Source: Nemertoderma westbladi (taxonomy: Eukaryota; Xenacoelomorpha; Nemertodermatida; Nemertodermatidae). Taken from it: a stretch of DNA of 64,000 nt. The position numbers were made by a program, and so were the translations under genes. The stretch is from assembly GCA_032718475.1 (NCBI GenBank), contig JAUCBJ010007580.1:62001-126000 (forward strand). The letters run 5' to 3'. The stretch's first letter is position 1; each line of letters opens with the position of its first letter. Under the pieces are notes generated by a model that worked only from the letters and a program-made list of their open reading frames with translations, searched no databases and was not told the origin of the DNA. Of this stretch, positions 19,333 to 30,362 are shown piece after piece.

Positions 19333-20605
19333 GGTCTAAATTCCCTATAAACTTATAAAATAAAGAGTTTGTTACGATCGATTTTGAGCTCCTAGGCCCA
19401 TTCTCAAGTAAATAATTAACAATATGAAATCACATTACAGACTAAATAATCAAATGGAGTAGGCCTACATGGAATAGCTAAATACGTAAGAAAATTACAG
19501 AAATACACTAAAATAAATACACTAAAATAAATAACGAAATAAACTGCAAAGCCCTTGTAAAACTCAGAAACCGAACAATAGACTTACAATAAAATAAATA
19601 CTGAATTAATACAGTTAGATGTTGTACGATAATAAACCACAGATACCGTTACCGGTTTGTGATGCTGGTTTTGTAGTCTGACAGCCTGGGCTACATGGTG
19701 TACGGTGTAGACCATGGTAGGGCCTACGGTAGGCTGTCAGGCAGGGTCAGTACAGCAGTACAATTCGTACTAACAGTTGACAGATAAAATATTCAGGTAA
19801 ACCTAAAGATATACAGTACAGTAGTTAAAATAACGGGGCGGGAAAAGTTAATATAGAGCACCATATACCATAGTAGAACTAAATAAAAGGACACGGCATA
19901 TAAAATAAGTAGAACAAATAGGGCATGGTTAAAAGTAAATAAAGGCACGGCACGGCGTATTGGAATAAATTAATTTAAACTTGTGCAAAATCTTAAACTA
20001 CAGTAGTTACGATAGGTTATTTTAAACATAAAATAAACCAAATTAAATTACCGGCACGCCACATTTTAATAGCTGACAATGAAAAATTAAAAAAATTTTA
20101 GTAACTCAACCATCTCCAAAGTAAACACAAGAGTACAGTAGATCAGATAGAGTGCGCACAAGGGATGGTTGTACATAAAAATTAGAAACTTATGTAAAAA
20201 CATGCACCTCAAACAAAGTACGGTCGGTCAGTTATAGGGTGGATAAAGTACAAAATAAGGGGCACCATGGTAAAAAATAAAAAATAATAATAACTGAAGA
20301 TAACAAATAAAAAATAAAAATACACGGGATATAACCCTTTATTATTGAACAGGGTTCTATTGAACAGTTGTAAATACAGAATTGTACAAACACTCTAACA
20401 ATATAATATAGTTACACAGATAGATCATGGTAAAGAATAATAACTAAAGGGCACAAAATATTGCCAAGTTGAAAAATAAAAAATTGAAAAGTGAAAACAA
20501 CGTCACAAAACTACAGTAGATCCGATAGGGCATGGCAAAAAATAAATCAATAAATAAACAAGTGGCCCGCCATACTGAATTGCTCTCAATAAAAAATATA
20601 TAAAC

Positions 20606-22078
20606 CTACGCGATGCCAGGTATGAGTTTGTTCAGGGGTGGGCGAAATTTACGAATGTAGACCGCCTCCCCGTGTATTCTATCAACGTCTGAGTGGTATT
20701 GACGAAAAGCTGTCACACGCAGGTCACCCAACCCGCACTGCAGGAAGTGCTCTGCCAAAAGGATCTCTACGTTACGCTGGGACTCGGGGTCGAGTTCCCG
20801 TCTGAAATTCCTGATCATCGATCTATGCCTATTCATCCTAAGGTGTAAGGGCTGCTCAGTCTGGCCAATATAGAAAAGGTTCTGATGGTTGCTACAAGTG
20901 ATGAAATACAGGATGTTAGCAGATAGACACGAGAAGGATCCTCTAATCACCTCCCCCCACGGGGTAGTTCTCACATCACACAAAATTGAACATGTGAGAC
21001 ACCTAGTTGACTCACAGCTTACATTACCTCTCCACGATGGAACTTCCCTCTTACGGACCAAGAGGTTCCCCAGGTTCGGGGTAGACTTATTTGCTACAAT
21101 GCAATCAATTGACATCTCACGTAGTACGGGCTTGTGGTGCCGTAGGACTGGTGTAACAATAGATTCAAAATACCAGGTTAATGATAGGTAAACACGGTCT
21201 CGAGCGGGTTGTGATGGTGTTGGTCTAGCTACTGTAAATAGTTCGGGGTGCTGTAAGCTATTGAGGAAATCCTTTGGGTAACCAGATACCAGACAGTCTG
21301 TAAGGTAGCGGTCTCTTGCACACATATAACTCTCGCCACCCCCAGTTAAACGCCAGAACCTGTGTAGTTGCCCACGTACCACACCCTGAAGGCACGCACT
21401 GGTATGGAAACTACTATAGGGGATGGGCATTTTGTGTGATAAGGGTTTAAAAAATACACCCGGGTGCACCAAACCACGTTCATGCATCAAATCTAAGTCG
21501 AGGAAGGTAGACCTAGTGTTTGAAAACTCGAATGTGAATTTGATGTTATCACTACCAAAAAGCTTACGACAGGCGGAGTGTTGGATCCTATCTACAGTAA
21601 TAACCGACACGGCCTTCCCGTAGGGGACCCCCATTCCAACACCTTTAATCATCAAATAAAAATTATTCTTAAACTTAAAATAATTATGGTTTATGACAAA
21701 ATTTAAAATGATGATAACTTGTGTTGCTGTGAATCCAGAGTTCTCCAAAAGGTCGGGGTTCTCCTGGAGGACGTCGTTTAAAGCTGATGTCACCAAATCC
21801 AGATCCATGCTGGGGTGCATGTCAACCACGTCAATTGACATGAATGTGACAAGTGGAAAACTACCTCTCGGTAAATCCCTCTTTGCAGCCGCCGAGTCTG
21901 GAATGTAGTGAGGCATTCTGTTAAGGACTGGTTGGATTATGGAGTTTAGTAACTTCCCCAAAGGTTCAACTAGGGTCCCGGTCGTGGATAAGATCAACCT
22001 CGCCTTCGGGAGATGTATGTCAACTCCCCAACTGATCCACTCAGAAGGATCCTTGTGGTCTTTCAGGAGGGGGAACAA
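20606..22078 (-). CDS. Penelope-like RT/GIY-YIG protein, N-truncated and lacking YxDD
   Basis: 490 codons, open throughout. Early residues correspond to RT motif 2 (LLKDHKDP, PKARLILSTTGTLVEPLG), then motif A-like FMSIDVVDMHPSMD and GVGMGVPYGKA. The next block should contain the YxDD palm, but the text passes straight from VSVITVDRIQHSACRK to the NIKFTFEFSNTRSTFLDLDL region, so the catalytic loop is missing. The C-terminus has a GIY-YIG endonuclease near residues 400-470 (ILYFITC, YIGQTEQPL, RMNRHRSM). The long undamaged frame with a deleted active site suggests a young, non-autonomous derivative spread by a complete relative. Confidence 0.85.
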   Translation of the reverse strand: MFPLLKDHKDPSEWISWGVDIHLPKARLILSTTGTLVEPLGKLLNSIIQPVLNRMPHYIPDSAAAKRDLPRGSFPLVTFMSIDVVDMHPSMDLDLVTSALNDVLQENPDLLENSGFTATQVIIILNFVINHNYFKFKNNFYLMIKGVGMGVPYGKAVSVITVDRIQHSACRKLFGSDNIKFTFEFSNTRSTFLDLDLMHERGLVHPGVFFKPLSHKMPIPYSSFHTSACLQGVVRGQLHRFWRLTGGGESYMCARDRYLTDCLVSGYPKDFLNSLQHPELFTVARPTPSQPARDRVYLSLTWYFESIVTPVLRHHKPVLREMSIDCIVANKSTPNLGNLLVRKREVPSWRGNVSCESTRCLTCSILCDVRTTPWGEVIRGSFSCLSANILYFITCSNHQNLFYIGQTEQPLHLRMNRHRSMIRNFRRELDPESQRNVEILLAEHFLQCGLGDLRVTAFRQYHSDVDRIHGEAVYIRKFRPPLNKLIPGIA

Positions 22079-22082
22079 ATAA

Positions 22083-22120
22083 CCAACCTGCCTGCCTTAG
22101 AGGAGAGAGAATCCATAATG
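22083..22120. repeat. Right inverted terminal repeat of the Penelope-like element
   Basis: Exact inverted copy of 19295-19332, directly beside the target duplication. Confidence 0.92.
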
Positions 22121-22133
22121 TATGGTCTTATCT
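22121..22133. repeat. Target-site duplication of the Penelope-like element (right)
   Basis: TATGGTCTTATCT, identical to 19240-19252. Confidence 0.9.
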
Positions 22134-23310
22134 GGTGGACTATCGGTGACTTATTAGGGATTATTATCAGTTTCGGTGGAATTAAGGCACTTGTGTTATT
22201 GACAAACCTGGAGTTCATGACCAGGATTCCATCCTTATCCAGTTGTGGTGACAGCGCGTTGATCTCGCTGTCCCGACGAAGGCATTGCTGTTTCCTAATA
22301 CAATCAACTTCGTCTCCGTATCCCTTCCCTTGTTCGTATTTTATCACGGCTTTTTCCGCCCTTCCAGATCAATGGTGGGTCTTATCTTGCGGCCTGTACC
22401 AGCCCCCCTAAGGAATTCTCCGTAGGCCCTTAGATATCCCACTAGCTTTTTCGTCTTATACAAACTAGAGCTGTAACTGAGCAACCTATCTGTTGGATTA
22501 TGCATGACTCTATCGTCTTAGATCGTGGTGGTGCCTCCTTAATCTCCCTCACTAACTGGCTAAATATTTCTTCCCCCTCAGATTCGTTTCCCTTATCCTC
22601 TACTATTACTTCCTCTCCACTTGGATCTACTTTCCTCATCGGTGGCCACTTCGACCTGTCATTGAGGAAGTGCGGACCATGCTGCCACAACTCCTGCTTT
22701 CTCGAGAAAGCGTGGCATTGTACGCCCCTCGATAGCAAGTCTGCCGGATTGTCGTCTGTTGGGCAGTAGTGCCACTTGTCCAAGTTTGTTGTTGCTCTTA
22801 TCTTGTCCGCTCGATTCGCTATTCGTAACCATCCCAAAACTACCATGGAATCCGTACAGTAGTGTGTCTCTACTATACTTGGTATTGTATCCACCAAGTA
22901 TACTGTTGCTCTCACTCCTTGTCTCGCAGCCATTATCTCGAGTTTTGGCACTGATACAGAATCTGGTGGTGTCAACCTCGCTTTACTGAACGCATGCCTG
23001 GGCTTATGAGTCCCCTTTCGCTGTACCAAATAAAGCGCAGCACCATATGCTTCCAGGGATGCATCGAAGAACATAAGTAATTCTAATTCACTCATGTCTC
23101 CATCCGGGAAGTATACACGTGGCATACTGTAAGTTCCCATATCTTCTAGGCTCCCTGTCCATGTCTCCCACTGTTTACTTATCTCTATTGGGACCTCCTC
23201 ATCCCAATCATCTTTGATCTTGTAAACCTTCTTAAGTATCTGCTACCCTGTGACTAACAATGGGGATGCTAACCCTAGTGGATCGTAAATCCTCACTATG
23301 TATGTCACAT
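22134..23310 (-). pseudogene. pol: E2 RNase H and integrase N-terminus
   Basis: The frames carry MGTYSMPRVYFPDGDM, FDASLEAYGAALYLV, VPKLEIMAARQGVRATVYLV, HYCTDSMVVLGWL and WHYCPTDDNPADLLSRG, collinear with E1. The Cys in WHYCPTD is TGC, where E1 has TGA. Downstream pieces (ALSPQLDKDGILVMNSRF, PIIHQI-like) begin the integrase before the Penelope-like insertion. Frameshifts occur near 22440 and 22800. The left flank at 23310 meets the ACAT MITE. Confidence 0.82.
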
Positions 23311-24014
23311 CGTGGGCTGAGAGTATAAACCGTCTATATCCAGTTTCAGCCATTCTGAGATATATGCCTATTAAGTGAAGGCTACTTCAATACCAAAACC
23401 GTCTATATCCAGATGGATATAGATTATTTAAAAAATAATTTTAAACCATCTATATCCATCCAGTTATCTGCAAAGCATGCCAGTCTGTCAGTCTGTCAGG
23501 AACTGAATGACATAAATATGCCTACAATACATGCAGATTTTTCCTCTACCGGTACAGTAGGCCTATTCATTCTTACATATTTAGATACCACTAGTAAACT
23601 GAATACTTTTTAAGTTTATCTTTAATCCATATGGACATTATTTAGGCTGACTTTTGATTAAACTGTTAAACATCTGGTACAGGTACCGATTGTAGTTGCA
23701 GTTAAGTCTAAAAGCGGAAACTGAAAGTTTATTTTCATTTAGTATACCGGTACCTGGCAGCCTAATGGATTCCAATTTTAAAAACCGTCTATATCCATTA
23801 CTGGATTTCGTGTTTGGATTTAGACGGTTTTTAAATTCAGTGCTATGTTCGAAGATTTTTGCATTTGGTTGGTCGCAAATATAATTCCTTCTAAAAACCC
23901 AATGTACTATTTTAGTCTGTCTAGTAGATACGTGAAACATTCAGCTATCCATTCATAACTTAATCTCAATTTTTTTAGGATTTGAATATTGATGGTTTTT
24001 ACTCTCAACCCACG
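23311..24014. mobile_element. 704-bp MITE with ACAT target duplication
   Basis: Terminal inverted repeats of about 21 bp begin CGTGGG(C/T)TGAGAGTA with two mismatches between ends. The flanking ACAT occurs at 23307-23310 and 24015-24018. The E1 sequence without the insertion (GATACATAGCC) shows a single ACAT, which confirms the empty site. The interior has no coding frame but has several copies of AAACCGTCTATATCCA in both orientations. The superfamily is not identified from a 4-bp duplication and these ends. Confidence 0.82.
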
Positions 24015-24276
24015 ACATAGCCTCATTTGGTATGGATCCCGGCACCCTCCTGACGCAGTTGATATTCCAACTCATCTGTTTCCTATCCCGTACGATCCCT
24101 AATGCCTTCTGCTGTGATTCCACTCTTTTGTCTGCCATAATTTGTTCCTTTACCGTCATAGGTTTATCTAATTTTACCTCCGGTTGTTTATCCCCTATGG
24201 CTTCCATCAATTCTTTAGTTTGACTGGAACGATTTCTTCAGGATGTTGCAAACTTCGCGCCCTCTCGAGGATTTCC
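24015..24276 (-). pseudogene. pol: E2 RT thumb fragment between two MITEs
   Basis: It encodes EILERARSLQHPEE and MTVKEQIMADKRVESQQKALGIV, collinear with E1 3720-3956 (RTESQQKALGIVWDRKTDE). Cut on the left by the ACAT MITE and on the right by the TTAA MITE. Confidence 0.8.
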
Positions 24277-24280
24277 TTAA

Positions 24281-25128
24281 CCCTATTCCACCTGGGGTTG
24301 GGCAGAATCTGCCCAACACTTTTTATTTTTAGAAATTCATGATGATGATTTTTATGTATTATTATGAAATTCATTGACTTTTCCTAGAATTTAATTGGTT
24401 TTCTGATGGTAACAAAATATTTTTTTCATCATTTATACTTTTTGTGCTATGGTGTGTTTTTCATATCATAGTCACATTTTTTTATTATAATATCTTTATT
24501 AGCCTAACTGGTAGAAAAGATAATCCCTGGTTGGATAGTTCCCCTGGTCAACAAGCTAGAATACAACCAATTACGGCCCAGGACATTCACTTGGCTGGGT
24601 TGTAAAGTTAAATTCAAACACAAGATTGTCTACTGCTTGGATTAGTACACATCAATCACATTATTTTTTAATAACAAACTACTAAATTGACAGATAAGCA
24701 AGCAATAAGTCTACTAGGATAAAACAACAACCACCATTGAAACCAGTATATTCCTAATGTAATACAGCAGACATAAACAGAGGTGAATAAATCTATTCAA
24801 TAACAGCACCCCTGCAAGCAAAATTTTCACTTGGGATGTCTGGCAGAGTTAGGCAGACAGTGGTGTTGGGAGGAGTATGTATAGTATTATCTCATCTTTT
24901 TACTATTATGGGTTATCTTCATGATAATTAATTTATATGGATATATTATTTAAAATTATGAATATATAAAACTCAGAACAGATGCATTATATATTTTTCT
25001 ATAAACCTGCGAAAATTTAGAAAGTTTTGATAAAATTATCATTACTTTTTAGTGTATAATAAACTGTTGGGCATATTATGCCCAACCCCAGGTGGAATCT
25101 CGGACAAAAGAGCCCAGGTGGAATAGGG
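24281..25128. mobile_element. 848-bp piggyBac-like MITE in TTAA
   Basis: Flanked by TTAA at 24277-24280 and 25129-25132. Perfect 16-bp TIRs begin CCCTATTCCACC. The CCCT start and TTAA target are the signature of piggyBac-type elements. A second, longer inverted pair lies inside: ATTCCACCTGGGGTTGGGCA at 24285 and its complement near 25081-25100, so the right end carries an extra 28 bp outside the inner repeat. The interior is AT-rich with no transposase. It splits the E2 RT coding sequence just after YVDD. Confidence 0.88.
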
Positions 25129-25802
25129 TTAACGCAGTTTCCAGAACCCAACCCATCATCCACGTAGAACATGCGTTGAATCATATCGATCGCCTTTTCA
25201 CTATACTCACCCTCTTTGCCCTCCACTGTGTCTCTTACGGCTGTGGTTGTGGTGAATGAGGACGACTTGGCCCCCATATTCTGCACTACCATCTTGTACA
25301 TCGGTATCACTGATGGTTCTTCATTGCTGTTGTACCACAGGAAGCGTTGACTATCGCTATCCTCCTCAGTTACCTGCACTTGGTTAAACATGCCCTCGAT
25401 ATTGCACGTGAAGGCGTGTTTTCCAATTCTAAACCTCAACTGAACTTCTATCACTGAGCTGTAAATATTGGGGCCTTCTAGTAGGTAATCATTTCAGCTT
25501 TTGCCATTTGTCTTTGCAGAGGCATCGACCACCATCCTCAGCTTGCCCTTCTTGGGGTCCAAGGCCACATGAAGTGGCAAATAGTAAGTCCTGTCGGTGT
25601 CCAGTTGGTCTACTGGTAGCTCCTCAGCCCACCCCCGATCTACATACTTATTGATGGTCCTATGTATGTAGTCGTTCTTCTCCGGCCTCTGCCTAAGCAT
25701 TTGTTTTAACTTCCAGAGTCTCGTCTCGACCATCCTCCTGTTATTTGGTAGGGGTATCTTCGGCTCCTTCCATACCATTCCTATGGCATATTGCCCCCTC
25801 AT
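25129..25802 (-). pseudogene. pol: E2 reverse transcriptase palm and fingers
   Basis: Collinear with E1: MVWKEPKIPLPNNRRM, YYLPLHVALDPKKGKLRMVV, VQNMGAKSSSFTTT and FYVDDG. The catalytic YVDD is retained. The frame is broken near 25495, and the sequence after YVDD is displaced by the TTAA MITE. With E1 it is one of the best-conserved parts of the family. Confidence 0.85.
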
Positions 25803-25904
25803 ACTTCATCGATCACCTGACGCTCTCCTGCTCTGTTTGTCCTCTACGGGGGTTTCTATCCCGGTCTCCTTTAACCCCTCGAAGTCCTGCTGTAGCAGCC
25901 TTTT

Positions 25905-26534
25905 GAGTTATTCCTCTGCTCCCTCGTCCTTCATCTCTCTCATCGTTCCCGTGAACATGCACCCTGAGGATTTGGACACGCTAAACGGGATACTCGTCTT
26001 TATTGGTCCACTGAGTGCCCATCCGAATGGCGTGAGAATGGTCACCAGTTCATGCTCTTTGTCATCGCCGAAAATGGTTTGTAGCCTCTCATGGGCCATC
26101 AGACAGACCATGCCGGCTATGAGAGACACTTTTAGGACATCTAGTTTGGGCACGGAGAAGTTGATGCCGTCCAGGTACCGGTATTGTTTGATCTCGATCT
26201 TTGTTGGTCGCCTGGCATTGATATTGATAGACTCTATTACTTGGACGGGTTCGATGGAAGCCCCATAGTCGCATCCTGGTGTTATCGCCCCGATTTCACA
26301 CCGTCCCGTCCTCAACTTCATGACCTCATCTTTACTCACTGCCGTTTTACTTGGCTTGATCTTCAATCCTATTTTCTCGGCCACCCAACTCTCCGTTAGC
26401 ATGAACGCTGCTCCACTATTGACTAACATTAGCGTTGTAATTGATAGTCCATTTTCTCCAATCATTCTTACTGGTACCACTCCGAGTAGTACTGTTCCCT
26501 TCCTCTTTATTCCCGTGGTGCTCGTCGCCATCAT
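25905..26534 (-). pseudogene. E2 aspartic protease region, active site mutated
   Basis: Collinear with the E1 protease: GTVLLGVVPVRMIGE then LVNSGAAFMLTESWV. The active-site Asp of the D-S-G-A core is Asn (AAT), where E1 has Asp. This predicts loss of gag-pol processing. The frame runs on through the linker (HERLQTIFGDDKE, TPFGWALSGPI), which is also conserved in E1. Confidence 0.85.
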
Positions 26535-26559
26535 CTGGCCCCAAGTTCCATCAGTCTCA

Positions 26560-28660
26560 GCATACTTAATCGGAGGTTCTTGACATTCGTCCTTCCTGTG
26601 TCCTCCTACCGCACATCGGTGACATAGTCCTAATTTCCCAGTATAAACTATTCGGTCTTGTTTAAGTAATGCCTGCCAATGCTTACATTTTATGGTCTTA
26701 TGGTTTTATGGTCTCCGCTTCTATACAATTAACATTTGTAGTCGGGGTTGTAGCGTTCCTTATATAGCGCTTCGTGTATCGCATTTAGATTCATATCTGG
26801 CAGTTTAGTGTTTTGGTTGCTTGGACTCGGCCTACTGGGTGTATTAGGTTTATATCTATTGCTGTTGTTGTTTTGTCTCTGTCCCTGCCATGATGTGGCT
26901 CTATTCCCAGGGCTCTGCAGACTCGTAGTCTCTTGTCACATTCAGAAGTGCATTCTCCGCACTATGTTCCGGTTTAGGTTGTCTATATTCTGTTTTTGGT
27001 ACTTTACCTAGACTGTTCTCAAGATAAACTGGATCCGTTATCAACTCCGCCTCATAGTTAAGGAAGTTCGTCATCTCATCCAACCCCAGCTCCGCACCCT
27101 TCTTCTTTCTCCATTTATCCCTCAACCAAATCGGTAATGCCTGCGCTATGGTTGTGATGTTATTCGAAGCATCGAGTTTGTATGGTGCATCTAGCAGCGT
27201 CTTTAAGACTATCAACGCCGTTTCTACTTTGTTAGCAAACGTTTTGATACTAGCAGGGTTGTCTGCGAGTTCGCCTGATGTTATTTCCCTTAAGGTTTGT
27301 CGGATAATCTTCACAGGATGGCCAAATTTCCTAACCAAGGCTCTCCAGGCTGTTGTAAATCCTCCTTCAATTCCCTGATATTGCCTCACAATGTCGTAGG
27401 TTGGCCCCCCTGTATAGACTTGTAGATATTTAAGGCACTCCGCCTGTGTGAGATTTTTCATAAGAATCTCATTGCTGTACATCCTCCGGAACTGTAGATA
27501 TTCTTCCGGCTTGCTACCATCAAACTTGAAAGGCTCCACGGGTGGCAGCTCTATTATAGTCTTTAGCGCATCGATGAGTGTTGCCATTCCCACCGCTTGA
27601 ATTTCCAGTGCGCTTGACGGTACGGATGCAGGCTCCTTCGATGTTGACTGTGCTTCGCCTCTTGGGTTCGTCGACTTTCCCTGAGTAGGATATATCATCT
27701 TGGGTAACGGTCCCCTCCATATCTCAGTGTTGCATGATCTATTTGGATCTGACGTTGTTGCAATTTTAATTTTTGGTTGCGTGTATTGTGGATACAGTGA
27801 TGGGGGAATGTCACCATGCCCCCCTCCCCCACCGGTGTTATATTTTGCACTGGGGTAGATGTCATTATATTGGGGCCCATGCATGCACCTATCTGCAATA
27901 CCCTCCACCCCCTCCCCTGGGTATGTGCTATATCCCTGCATATTATAGTCATAATGGTGTGCAGGACGCAGGTACCAGTATAGGCCTAGCACGTTCCTGC
28001 CTACTCACAGGTATGTAAGCTGCAACCTCCGGGTCCAATCCTGGCATTCGCGCTACCCTATCACCTACACTATCTCATCCAGCATGGCTTATAGTATGTG
28101 CAGTAAGGCCTACAGTATGTCCTGCAGTCTGGATGTGTTCCTCCCGATCGAAGTTTAATCTTCTCGATATTCCGAGAACTCCTCCCACGACTACCATATC
28201 GTCAATTGGAAGCTACGTCCCGATGGGAAGTTTCCCTTCGATCACTTCTTCTATCTTCCTCCTCGTCCTGGTACAATCTGTACCCCTCTCTCGGTGTGTA
28301 ATATATTTCGCCAGGCTGTGTTTCCCTGGGGCAACAGCAATCTCCCGAAGTACAACCCCACTGGTCCTCCCTCTCTACCTCAACTATCGACAGTTCACTG
28401 TCCGCCCTATCTCGGCATCTCCAGTTGCCCGTAGCAACATCTCCTCATTCCTCCTCGCATCCTCTGGTTTCGGCGTTATATCCCCATTCATGAGGTCTCG
28501 TCTCGACCTCCCAGATGAACTCTACTGTTCTCCTTCCGTCTTCCAAGCAGGTGCAATGTTCTCTCATTTGGCCGCTTACGGCACCAACGTTCCTCCCCCT
28601 ACCTGGTTGTACGGCCTCATAGATATTTGCTGCCCTTCTACTCTCCTTCATTGTTGGTAG
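26560..28660 (-). pseudogene. gag: E2 gag capsid-like region and zinc knuckle
   Basis: The main frame at 26901-27992 has LPPVEPFKFDGSKPEEYLQF, YLQVYTGGPTYDIVRQYQG and NYEAELITDPVYLE, nearly superimposable on E1. A zinc knuckle lies near 26590-26640 (CHRCAVGGHRKDEC, CX2CX4HX4C) in another frame. Upstream pieces to 28660 match the E1 Arg/Glu-rich linker (GRRTVEFIWEVETRPHEWGY). Several frameshifts make it non-functional. Confidence 0.83.
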
Positions 28661-29460
28661 CCCCGGTTCACTTAACTCATCGCCCGCATTTCCCACTGAC
28701 GTTTGTGGGGAGACTATTGCCCCCCCCCCCTTTCCCCCGTCGTTGGAAGCCCCGGTTCACTTAACTCACCGCACATATTTCCCGCCGACGTCGGTAGTCT
28801 TTTATTACCCCCCCCCCCCCCCCCCCCCCCGTCAATTCTCACTTCACCCCGTTCCCCCCCTTGCCCATGCTCCCCTCCAATCGACACGTCTCTTCTGCTC
28901 TCCCTGGGTTCTTTCACCTGCGTTTCTCTCTGCGCAATCGCATGGCCTTGTAGGCCTCTGCTAGGCGAATTACTTGCTTCCCTAACGTTCGCATTAATTA
29001 TACTGTCACTAGCCTCGCCATGATTATTTATTATAATATTATTCGAATTATTTTGGTTAATTTCACTGGGATTACTTATTATATTATCATTTATTGTACC
29101 ACTACTAACGTTATTATTTAAATTATTTTGATTATTCGCCGTGCCAACATTTACATTATTATTATTTGTTAAAAAGTTATTTCATGTAAGAAATGTTTCG
29201 TTATTATCAGGGTTATTATTAATATTAATGCTCCCATTAAATGTATTGTCATTACCCCCCCCCCCCCCCCCCCCCATCCGTCCTGTCACACCAGTTTTGT
29301 GTCTGTCGTCCAGTAGCTGTAAGTGGGGTATTAACAAAAGTTACCATTACCCCTGGTTCCTCATAAATACTTCCCGCACCAGCTTCGCTCTCTGATAAAC
29401 CCATTCTCACCAGTTCTAATCAGCGTTTTTGTCTCGCCTCAATCATAGGCTATATATCCT
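28661..29460 (-). pseudogene. gag: E2 gag Asn-rich segment with long G tracts
   Basis: It contains YEEPGVMVTFVNTPLTATGR and QTQNWCDRT, as in E1, followed by AAT/ATT-rich DNA that reads as Asn-rich sequence. C runs on the plus strand (11 at 28720, 23 at 28808, 21 at 29255) are G runs in the sense strand, coding glycine where in frame. A block of about 85 bp around 28660-28715 (AGCCCCGGTTCACTTAACTC) is repeated at 28750-28795. Confidence 0.7.
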
Positions 29461-29499
29461 AATATCTAATATCCTAATATCCTAATCACCTATATATTA

Positions 29500-30345
29500 A
29501 TAATGTGCCCTCAATCATATCATCCCTCAATCTTTGACCTGCCCTCTCTCTCTCTCTGTCCTCTCTGTCACTTTGATCGGCTAACTCTGCCTCCCTCGCC
29601 TCTCGCTCTCTGCGCACATTCACCTCCCTTTCCTCCTGTTAATTACGCTCACTATTTTCTTTCTCCTACCATTCTCTATGCTCACTCTTTTCTTTCTCCT
29701 CACATTCTCTATAGTTTCTCACCACCTTCTCGGCCCTCTCTTTACACTCTCTCTCTTGCTCCCTTTCCCTTTCTAATAACACAGTCCCCTCATCCTGCTG
29801 TCTCTCTAATTCCTTTTGGTCTAATGCGACCATGTCTTGCTGACACGCCAGATCTATCTCTATCACCCTTCTTGCTTTCACAGAGGATGTAATGGACTTT
29901 TCGGTTGCGATGGACTCCCATCGCCTGTTCGTTCTACTAATTTTGTCGTACTTGCTAGCATTTCTACTAACCGATGACACCGAATCCTCAGGGTTAACCT
30001 CGGGTTCGGCGTCTTGCAGATCCGCCCATCCCACTAACTTAATTCCCCGCACATCCACCAGATAGGGCCCTATGTACACTACACCAGATGGCATTATCTC
30101 AGATCGCCACAATTCAAACAGTTCTGTGGCCACCCCCCTTACCTTTTCACTTGCCAGTTCCCCCTGCCCAAATCAGACTAGGTAGTGAAAATGTTTATTA
30201 CAATCACCAAGTCTCCGGTACAACATGGGCTGATCTACCTTTCCTCCAGTCTTAGCATCTTTGAGTATCTTCCTCGTCGCATCGAATCCGGGTCGTAGGC
30301 AATCGCCTGGCCCGATGTCTTCCTCCTGAACTTGGCCTTCTCTCC
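29500..30345 (-). pseudogene. gag: E2 gag N-terminal/charged helix segment
   Basis: It encodes DCLRPGFDATRKILKDAK, ATELFELW, YIGPYLVDVRG and a Glu/Arg-rich tail, all collinear with E1 8504-9390. The codon at 30299-30301 is TGC (Cys), where E1 has the TGA at 9365. There are in-frame stops near 30180 and 29666. Confidence 0.75.
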
Positions 30346-30362
30346 TCGTCCAGCGTTGTTTA

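Larger units (their letters stand above)
19253..22120 (-). mobile_element. Penelope-like retroelement inserted in E2
   Basis: This 2868-bp insertion is bounded by a perfect 13-bp target duplication. It has 38-bp perfect terminal inverted repeats (19295-19332 and 22083-22120). The right one abuts the duplication, whereas about 42 bp lie outside the left one. Inverted pseudo-LTRs with a short extra tail are characteristic of Penelope elements. The minus-strand ORF carries RT-like motifs and a GIY-YIG nuclease. The 1.3 kb downstream of the ORF (19333-20605) is AT-rich and non-coding. The coding region is cut at its N-terminus by the repeat. Confidence 0.88.
12160..30362 (-). mobile_element. BEL/Pao-type retroelement, decayed copy E2
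   Basis: This is the same family, strand and gene order as E1, with many stops and frameshifts. Recognisable parts are gag from 30345, zinc knuckle near 26600, protease near 26430, RT at 25129-25802 and 24015-24276, RNase H at 22134-23310, integrase at 18181-19239, spacer, ORF X from 16872 and region Y to 12271. It is interrupted by a Penelope-like element and two MITEs. Catalytic residues are lost in protease (D to N) and integrase (D to E). The gag N-terminus found in E1 is missing beyond 30362. No LTR pair is seen at the ends, so the boundaries are approximate. Confidence 0.85.
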
